This document shows positions 9,330 to 15,298 of a stretch of DNA of 15,298 bases, piece by piece. The first letter of the stretch is position 1, and every line of letters starts with the position of its first letter. This DNA is from Diplocarpon mali (lineage: Eukaryota; Ascomycota; Leotiomycetes; Helotiales; Drepanopezizaceae). Where the stretch lies: the NCBI GenBank assembly GCA_024741835.1, contig JAENRP010000524.1, positions 6,030-21,327 of the forward strand. The letters are read 5' to 3'. The position numbers were made by a program, and so were the translations under genes. Below the pieces are notes generated by a model. The model saw nothing but the letters and a program-made list of their open reading frames with translations, was not told where the DNA came from and made no database searches.

Positions 9330-9798
9330 TTGAGTTTTTGATTCCTCCCGCCTGGCTGCGTTGGCCGCGGTATGGCCGACGACACGCAGATGGCCCCCCT
9401 TTCGGCCGGAGTCGTGATGTTGACGGCCCACATGCCAATGCGGGCCCTGCCGTTGACCCGACAACCCGCGCTCCCGGGCCACGCGCGACCGACTGCGCCG
9501 CTCCCCGGCCTTTGTTTACGCTCGGGAATTAAGCGAGGCCGGGGAAGCGAGGGCGGCTCTGCCACCTCGGTGCACGCGTGCGCCCTGCAGCCGAGGGGAC
9601 TTGAGCCTGTCCCCACGACGGAGCAGGTGGGCATCGGTTCCCCCCGCGGCGCCGACCGAGGTGCGCTCTCCTCCGATCGTCCGGAGGCGAGAGGCGACGG
9701 AGCGTCGGCGTGGGGGGATTACATCGGCCGCCAGACGGCTCGCATCTACAGACATCGAGGTCCTGCAGAGGCGACCCTGGAGCTCCGAGTGCGTGAGT

Positions 9799-9854
9799 GG
9801 AGGGGGGGGGAGGGAGGGAGGGAGAAGGAGGGAGGGAGAGGGAGAGAGGGAAAG
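9799..9854 (+). repeat. 56-bp purine run with G-quadruplex-like G tracts
   Basis: Every base from 9799 to 9854 is A or G. It includes G9 and a series of GGG blocks separated by one to four bases, which satisfies the usual G3+N1-7 pattern for a plus-strand quadruplex. The run could also form a triplex. It lies in the convergent intergenic space. Structure is inference. Confidence 0.8.
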
Positions 9855-9953
9855 CGCAGAAGAGAGGGAAAGGGCGGGCGTCAAAAGTCAAGATGGCACA
9901 AAGGAGCGGTGATTAACTATTCGTGGCTTCCTGCGGGCTACGTGTAGGCTGGA

Positions 9954-9965
9954 CCCCCCCCCCCC
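9954..9965 (+). repeat. C12 homopolymer
   Basis: Twelve consecutive C residues lie about 200 bp beyond the stop codon of the minus-strand LIM gene, so its transcript could carry a G12 tract. Length may be unreliable in sequencing. Confidence 0.85.
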
Positions 9966-10166
9966 GCTCCAAGACAGACACACAAACACCCAGCCGGCGA
10001 TACCAAGCCCTACGCGCAATGCTCAGACGTAGAAGCGTCAGGGAGGGTCACCATGCCACACGCCTCACGCACAGCAGACGACCAGCAGAGGGCCAGCAGA
10101 GGAAAGGCCGGCGGAGAGAGAGCGCGGCAGGATGGATTCGCGCGGGCACGCGACGCCACCGCCTCG

Positions 10167-12977
10167 TCAGGCCTTCAACTCGCGCTCGATGCAACGGATG
10201 CACAAGACGGCGGTGCCCTCCCCCACCTTCAGGGGATAGAAGGCGCCGTCGTCGAAGGCGTGCTGGCACGTGGCGCACCGGAAGCACGTCTCGTGCCACT
10301 CGCCGCCGAGGGCCTGCACGTACGGGCCGAGGACGGCCAGGTTGCACTGCCTGCACTTGGGCGCCTGCCGCTCGGTGCGCTTGGTCTGGCAGCTCAGGCA
10401 CCACGCGTAGCCGTCCTTCTCGACGTGGGTCATGCCCTTCTCGAAGGGGTCGCCGCACTCGGCGCAGAAGAAGTGGCCGTAGTGCCAGCTCTTCCCCAGG
10501 GCCACCAGGTGCTCGCCGATGATGGTCGTCGTGCAGTGCTTGCACCGGGGCGCGAAGTTCTCGTGGAAATCGAGGTGGCAGTAGAAGCGCAGCCTCTCGT
10601 CGCCATCCTCGGCCGCCGTCTGCCCCGCCACCTCGGGGATCGCCTCGCCCCGCGCCCGGCGCCGGATCCGGTCCAGGCGCGCGGCGCACCGGTCGCGCGG
10701 CTCGGGGTGGATCTCGAGGGATTCGAGCCCGGCGCCGCAGGTGAAGCAGCGGAAGCATTCGGGGTGGAAGTGCTCGGCGGCCCCACCGAGCCGCACGACC
10801 CGGCCCTCGATCGGCCGCTGGCACTGGTGGCACGTGGCCGTGGCCCGCCGGCCCGCCGGGGACCCGTGGCCGCGCGCGGCCGGGGCGGGGGCCGCCGGGC
10901 GGGCCGACGGCGTCGGCGTGGGCAGCGGCCTCCGGGACTGGGGCGTCGCGGGGCCCGCTCCCGTGTTGATCTGCGGACCGCCCGGCGCCGAGACCGAGAT
11001 TGTCGGGACGCCCGGGAGGGCTGCCGTGGGGCCCGTCGGCTGGGAGCCGGGCCGGTTGCTCGCCGGCTCCGGAGGCGCAGCATCGGGCAGGTTGAGGGTC
11101 GGGACCAGGGGCGCCGACCCGGGGCAGGCGGGCACGGGAATCGAGACCGGCGCCGCCTCTCCTACCTGGACGGACGGAGGGTCAGGAAGCTGAAGGGTCG
11201 GGAGAGGGGGCGTGACATCCGTCGCAGCTGGGCGAGCAGGGAGGCTCGGCCTCGGCCTCGGCCCGCCCGAGGGGCCGCGGTCGAACGGGGATCGTCTCCG
11301 CCCTCCTGGCTGGACGTCAGCCGCGCTCGGCTTCCAGTTGGAGTCAAAGCTTACAATCGGGCGCCCGGGCTTGTTGCTGACCGCCGTGGGCGTCGGCAAC
11401 CGGGGACTGCGATCTCTCAGGCGCATACTCGTAGCCTGGCGAATCTCCTCGCTCCGGATCTCGCGCCCGTCGCCCCGAGGGACCGCGGGGGCCTGCTCGT
11501 CCTCGGCTGGCCGGGGCCGCCGCGTCGGGGCCGCCGGCGGCGGGTTGGCCGTGTAGTCGGGGTTGCGGGACTGCGAGGGCGGGTTGCGGTGGATCTCCGA
11601 GGTCGACAGCCGCTTGGTGGCTTCCGGCGGGGGGCCGTCCGACGGGGGACTCGTCTCGAAATGTACTCGATTCAGGGGGTTGCGAGCCTTCAGACGCAGA
11701 GGGGCTGGCCCCTCTCGCCCTTCCGCCGGCCTCCCCCGATCGCCGGCCTCCTGCTCGGGCTCCTCCCAGATCTGCTCGCCGGTGAAGGTGCCCGAGACCT
11801 CGCCACTGACATTCCGCCGGCCGCTGCTCCGCCTGCTCGAGCCGGGAGGTCGCGAGATGCTGGACAGGCTGCCAAACGGCTTCCGAGCTCCTGTCGCGGG
11901 GCGCGGTGTCCCGCCCGAGTCGAGGGAGCCGCGCACCATCGCCGCCGGGCTGGCACTCCTCGGCGACTGGCAACGCTCCGCGTCCTCGCGAGAGACCGGG
12001 CTGCGAGGGGACTGCATGCCTCCGCTGCTGCTCGACCCCCCCGAGACGGATCGCGGCAGATCTCGTGCCAGGCCAGTGGCCACCGTCATCCCGCCCGCTC
12101 GGCCGATACTCTGGGCGCGGGCATGCTGGTAGCTATTCTTGCGTAGATGGTCCTTGTAGCGAAAAGGGGCGTCGGGCTGCCCTGCCGCCTCGGGGTGCTG
12201 GTGCTGGAAGACCAACTCGGACGCCTCCTCCTGCGCCGCCCGGTGGATGCGGGCCTCCTCCTCCTCCTCCTGCTGCTCCCGCCGGTCCATATCTTCCATG
12301 GCTTCCCTCAGAGAGACGGCCTCTTCCTTCTCCATCCAGCGGAGCCCTCGCTCCATGTACGTGGCGGTCGGCACGACATCGCTCGGCTTCAGGGGCTTCG
12401 GCGTGGTCGGGGAGGCCCGCGACGGCTGAGCAGACGGCCGGCCCGAGCGAGAGTTGAGCGACGAGTAGGTCGACAGGGACGAATGTGCACGTCGTTGCGA
12501 GAGCGCGCTCGAGGAACGGGGGGCGGACTCGCTCCCGGGCGAATCTGGAGGAGGATCTGCCCGAGTGGGTGTGCCAGCCCTCCCAGCATGCTCGCGCCGG
12601 CTGCTCGGCGGCGGGGGTCTTGCGCCGCTTGGTCGGGCCACTCGATTATTGCGGAGGTCGGAGAGGTAGGAAGCTGACGCATGTTAGCACGGAGCTGGTG
12701 AGGAAGTCTGCGAGGGTCAGGAAGTCTGCGAGGGTGAGGAAGTCTGCGATGGTGAGGAAGTCTGCGAAGGCGAGAAATGTCTGAGGGGGAGGGGGGAGGG
12801 TGGAGAGGCATCGTGTAGGTCCGGCGGGGGCAGACAAGGCTCTTCCTCTCCAAAGCAGTGGAGAGTGCGTGCAGGATATTCTCCCCCCAACTTACCAAAT
12901 TGATCGCTATTCATATACACCGGCCCCGGTGGCGTTACTTTGCGGTTCCGGTCCTTCGAGCGTCCTCTTGACAGCAT
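10167..12977 (-). CDS. Three-LIM-domain scaffold protein (fungal paxillin-like)
   Basis: This is a predicted 862-residue scaffold of the fungal LIM family related to paxillin-like proteins (Pxl1), which act with Rho GTPases and actin at growth or division sites. Two exons (12977-12896, 12673-10167) are joined by a 222-bp intron (GTAAGT donor, GCTAAC branch, GTCAG acceptor); the junction reads SDQF-ASYLSDLRNN. A conserved charged helical block, MERGLRWMEKEEAVSLREAM onwards, covers about 134-218, including the HQHPEAAGQPDAPFRYKDHL motif. Residues 219-640 are Pro/Ser/Arg-rich and probably disordered. LIM1 starts at Cys642 (CHQC; its second finger is delayed by an acidic-basic insertion), LIM2 at Cys738 (CKHC) and LIM3 at Cys801 (CRQC), ending at ELKA. 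Zinc ligands follow the C-X2-C...H-X2-C pattern. Codon third positions are visibly richer in G/C than in RPT5 or TFIIB. Function in this organism is inferred from the family only. Confidence 0.88.
12674..12895 (-). other. 222-bp first intron of the LIM gene
   Basis: The donor is GTAAGTTG (from 12895), the branch-like site is GCTAAC, and the acceptor is GCGTCAG ending at 12674. It is about four times longer than most introns here. The extra length is partly a minisatellite whose every copy, on the coding strand, contains an acceptor-like TCGCAG. Confidence 0.75.
12698..12769. repeat. 18-bp minisatellite, four copies, inside an intron
   Basis: On the plus strand the unit GTGAGGAAGTCTGCGAGG occurs four times in exact 18-bp register (12698, 12716, 12734, 12752), with one or two substitutions between copies. 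It lies in the LIM gene's first intron, 24 bp from the acceptor. On the coding strand each copy carries TCGCAG. Confidence 0.9.
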
Positions 12978-14081
12978 GACGGTAAAAGAAAGGCCGAAGT
13001 ATTCGGTCGGTTGAATGGGTTTGTGTGTTTCTTAGCGTTTTTTCTTCTTGTTTTTGTTCTGGATTTTTTCCGGGTTTCTTCTTTTCTTCTTTTTTTTTCT
13101 TTCTGTTTCTTCCTCTTCTTCTTTTTCGCTGCGAGCAGAGAGGGTTGTGCAAGTAGGAATGTAGGTGCTAGGCCCGCGGGGAGAGTCTCCTGCTGGGACT
13201 CGGGGCGCGACGACGACAGTTTGGTTCTCGTACGGGGGGAAAAGGAGCGAGTCGAGAGATAGAAGACAAAATGGGTTTCTAGCCAGAAAAACCTGTGGGA
13301 AATAAGAGATTCACGTCAGGGAGTGTGGTTGGCGCTGTGCCACCGACGGCGTGTCGACCAGGGAGACTCTTTGTTCCTGGAGCAGCAGCGGCAAGTCAAC
13401 AACACACTACGTTTTGGCCGGGCAACACGCGCTCCGACCGGGGCCCTCATGGCACCCGTTCGGAGATAGAGTTTCTCGATTATTTCGTTTGCGGGCGGCG
13501 GCGAGATTGAGTCTCGCACGCAGATTGCACCTCATCTCCGCGGGTGTTTGTCTCGCGAGCAACGGTCCAGGGCGGGCAGCGAAGTTGTTGTCGTCGTCGT
13601 CTCGATGCATCGCAGCCAGGCCCAGAAGCACATGCGGGCAGCGAATTCGCCGAGGAAACAAGCGAAGCGGCGGGTGGTGTTGGGGGATGTCGTGGCGCGA
13701 ATGGCGCCGACGCCACGTCGGACTCGTCGTGTCGGGGATGGGGGGGGGGGCGACTCGTCTCGTCTTCCGTCTGCATGCGATGCGTTTGTGCGGCGGTGAT
13801 TGTCGTCGTCGTGTTCCGACCGCGAGCAATGCGTCGGATCTGACAGGCCGTCCGTCGTCGACCGTGACGAGACGAGACGAGACGATCCATCACGACGGCG
13901 GGGAGTCAGGCCCATGCAATCGCCTCGGCCGCATCTCTCGCCATTCGTCGGCGGCTCTGGACCAGATGTCGGATCACGATATCGCGGGGAGCGCCGAGGG
14001 GAGCTCCACCGGATAATCGGCGGTCAAGAATCATCCCCAACGATGGTATCATATCCCTCTCTCACCAGACTTCTTGTCGGA
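12978..14081. promoter_or_regulatory. Upstream region of the LIM gene, simple-sequence rich
   Basis: No gene is recognised in these 1.1 kb. A T/C-rich tract on the plus strand (about 13026-13129), which is A/G-rich on the coding strand, lies 50-150 bp upstream of the ATG and is probably the leader or core promoter. Further out, 13500-14030 is GC-rich with GTCGTCGTC-type triplets (about 13582-13601, 13801-13811) and four exact GACGA copies (13866-13885). Frames here, such as 13351-14016 (+), start without ATG and look random. Confidence 0.45.
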
Positions 14082-14733
14082 AATGCATCTCTTCTGTCTT
14101 TCTGCTAGCTGACTCCTTTTAAGATATTTTACTAGAAGATGCATCTCTTCGGTTGTTCTGCTATCTGACTCCTTGTAAGATATCTTATTAGAAGATGCAT
14201 CTCTGCTGCTCTGCTATCTGGCTCCTCTCTTATAAGATATCTTATCCGATGCATCTCTATTGCTCTACTACCTAACTTCCTCTTACAAGATATCTTATCC
14301 GATGCATCTCTATTGCTCTACTACCTAACTTCCTCTTACAAGATATCTTATTCGATGCATCTCTACTACTCTACTACCTAACTTCCTCTTATAAGATATC
14401 TTATTAGAAGATGTATCTCTTTTGCTCTACTACCTAAATCCCTCTTACAAGATATCTTATTAGATGCATCTCTACTACTCTACTACGAAACTCCCTCTTA
14501 TAAGACATCTTATTAGATGCATCTCTACTACTCTACTACTCTACTACTAAACTCCCTCTTATACATATCTCATTAGATGCATCTCTACTACTCTACTACG
14601 AAACTCCCTCTTACAAGATATCTTATTCGATGCATCTCTACTACCTACTACTTAACTCCCTCTTATAAGATATCTTAATAGAAGATATATCTCTTTTGCT
14701 ACTCAACTACTTAACTCCCTCTTACAAGATATC
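14082..14733. repeat. Minisatellite, about 12 units of 53-56 bp with two palindromes each
   Basis: GATGCATC or a one-base variant recurs at 14082, 14138, 14194, 14248, 14301, 14354, 14410, 14463, 14516, 14576, 14629 and 14684. Spacings are mostly 53 bp, with 54-56 and one of 60. Each unit runs GATGCATC, a CTACTACTC-type pyrimidine stretch, TAACTCCCTCTTACAAG or similar, then AAGATATCTT and ATTA/ATCC. Both GATGCATC and AAGATATCTT are perfect palindromes in most units. Units in the middle are most alike, consistent with local expansion. The array is AT-rich, in sharp contrast to the DNA on its left, and is cut at its right end by the retroelement. Confidence 0.92.
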
Positions 14734-14905
14734 TGTTGCGCCATGAGGAGCCTCAGGCACTGAGGCATCTGAGGACTGGCTTATGTAATGTACCCCTGAA
14801 GTGGCCACGGAGCACTTCTATAAAGGGAGCTCAGATATACAGTTAGAGTAGAATTTTACAAGCTTCTGCCACTACTGAGAATCCACCTCTAAATACAGCA
14901 CGACA
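14734..14905 (+). repeat. Proposed 5' long terminal repeat
   Basis: Boundaries are TG at 14734, where the minisatellite stops, and CA at 14905, just before the candidate primer-binding site. It contains a perfect 6-bp stem with a 5-base loop, GCCTCA-GGCAC-TGAGGC (14750-14766), and TATAAAG at 14819. The left border is firm; the right border is inferred from the terminal dinucleotide and the following GTTATCAGCAC. Confidence 0.55.
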
Positions 14906-14917
14906 GTTATCAGCACC
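14906..14917 (+). promoter_or_regulatory. Candidate half-tRNA primer-binding site
   Basis: GTTATCAGCACC follows the proposed LTR end directly. It does not start with TGG, so it would not pair with a tRNA 3' CCA end. It is instead complementary to GUGCUGAUAAC, which resembles a tRNA anticodon stem-loop with anticodon GAU. Copia and Ty5 are known to prime from an internal tRNA fragment. The assignment is inference. Confidence 0.3.
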
Positions 14918-15095
14918 ATTCGCGACTCTCAGGAGCAAACGATCAAAAATCTACTGTGTTTAGAGACTTCTTAGAGAGGTTTCACTACTATTTTTCATCC
15001 ATTCTCCCTCGCCTATACGCGTTGTACGACCTGACTCGACGTTCCAACGCTCCCAGCCAACTAATAGACCTATACTCCCTACCAACCTAGTCAAT

Positions 15096-15298
15096 ATGAG
15101 CGAGTACTAGCAAAAAGAAGCTCAGGAGCTTAGCTCTGGTGGAGTTATGCTCCAGGATAGGAAGTCATGGCGCATTTGGTACGCTAAGCTAGAGTTTCAA
15201 GCTGAATTTCTGCGCCTCCAGAAGCATATAGAGAAGCCAAGACAGGTTAATAACCCTGAACTGTATGCTATGGAGACGGGAAACCAAGCTCCGCTCTA
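15096..15298 (+). pseudogene. Copia gag-like reading frame with early stop, partial
   Basis: An ATG at 15096 is followed by four codons (MSEY) and then TAG at 15108-15110. After that the frame is open for 62 codons to the window edge. The downstream part has a SWRIWYAKLEFQAEF segment, the W-X2-W and hydrophobic pattern seen near the start of many copia-type gag proteins, followed by charged helical sequence. A single stop in an otherwise open frame suggests either a recent inactivating mutation (CAG to TAG is a C-to-T change) or translation from a later start. No other disruption is visible before the edge. Confidence 0.55.

Larger units (their letters stand above)
8823..10166. other. GC-rich intergenic region between convergent genes
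   Basis: The hydratase (plus) and LIM gene (minus) converge on this 1.3 kb, so it should hold two 3' flanks and no promoter need be present. It contains a tandem repeat, a purine run and a poly-C tract, listed separately. The open frames here (for example 8683-9438 minus, 9372-9947 plus) reflect high GC and repeats; none has a recognisable domain. Confidence 0.5.
14734..15298 (+). mobile_element. Ty1/copia-like LTR retrotransposon, 5' part
   Basis: The element starts at TGTTGCG (14734), breaking the last satellite unit after AAGATATC. The proposed LTR ends with CGACA at 14905 (172 bp), with TG...CA termini and imperfect terminal inversion (TGTTGCG against CACGACA). It contains a TATAAAG box at 14819-14825. 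An untranslated leader follows, then a gag-like frame from 15096 that runs off the window. Only one end is visible, so target duplication and copy integrity cannot be judged. The class (copia rather than gypsy) rests on the gag-like N-terminus and leader layout and is moderate. Confidence 0.7.

Noticed and set aside
9372..9947. A possible gene in the convergent intergenic region
   Set aside because: The frame passes through the purine run, giving a Gly/Arg/Glu repeat tail, and has no recognisable domain or conserved start.
10053..12146. A 697-codon open frame on the plus strand opposite the LIM gene
   Set aside because: It is a shadow of the GC-rich LIM coding sequence, where antisense stops are rare. 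Its translation is low-complexity Arg/Ala/Gly/Pro-rich with no domain, whereas the minus strand has intact zinc-binding LIM domains.
12646..12837. Coding ADFLTL hexapeptide repeats as part of the LIM protein
   Set aside because: The 18-bp repeat translates into a repeated hexapeptide, but its frame ends at TAA before the conserved ASYLSDLRNN segment. Splicing it out restores the family sequence, so it is intronic.
13351..14016. A 221-codon plus-strand frame upstream of the LIM gene
   Set aside because: It starts at GTG, has no ATG-initiated conserved segment, and is Arg/Ser-rich low complexity that follows the GC-rich simple sequence.
14082..14733. A CRISPR array
   Set aside because: The repeats are contiguous and the parts between the palindromes are also repeated, so there are no unique spacers. 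The context is eukaryotic, and this is a minisatellite.

Overview
The window looks like nuclear DNA of a filamentous ascomycete (Pezizomycotina). The genes are separated by roughly 0.5-1.3 kb of non-coding DNA. They are interrupted by short introns, mostly 47-57 bp, with fungal CTAAC/CTGAC-type branch sites, and the proteins are closest to fungal housekeeping families as far as I can recognise them. Narrower taxonomy cannot be read from the sequence.

Layout: 1-2028 has no recognisable gene; a weak candidate exon may run off the left edge. A co-directional minus-strand pair follows: the mitochondrial ATP synthase subunit h gene (ATP14, 2029-2581, 3 exons) and, upstream of it, the 26S proteasome ATPase RPT5 (3048-4581, 4 exons). 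RPT5 shares an 874-bp divergent promoter region with the general transcription factor TFIIB (SUA7-type, 5456-6568, plus strand, 2 exons). Next on the plus strand is a peroxisomal MaoC/hydratase-2-type enoyl-CoA hydratase (7745-8822, 4 exons) ending in the PTS1 tripeptide SRL; two of its three introns appear to be GC-AG. A GC-rich intergenic stretch (8823-10166) carries a degenerate ~106-bp tandem repeat, a 56-bp purine run and a C12 tract. A large minus-strand gene (10167-12977, 2 exons) encodes an 862-residue protein with three C-terminal LIM domains; its first intron holds a perfect-period 18-bp minisatellite.

Right end: beyond a GC-rich, simple-sequence-rich upstream region, composition switches sharply to AT-rich DNA. 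An array of about 12 units of ~53-56 bp occupies 14082-14733, each unit carrying two short palindromes. A Ty1/copia-like LTR retrotransposon begins at 14734 immediately after the half-palindrome AAGATATC and runs off the right edge. Its gag-like frame has a TAG at codon 5.

The genes do not form one pathway: they are unrelated core functions (mitochondrial ATP synthesis, protein degradation, transcription initiation, peroxisomal beta-oxidation, cytoskeletal/polarity scaffolding). I found no convincing new biological system. The most worthwhile oddities are the two GC-AG introns in one gene, the frame-preserving TFIIB intron, the palindromic minisatellite and the retroelement inserted into it.
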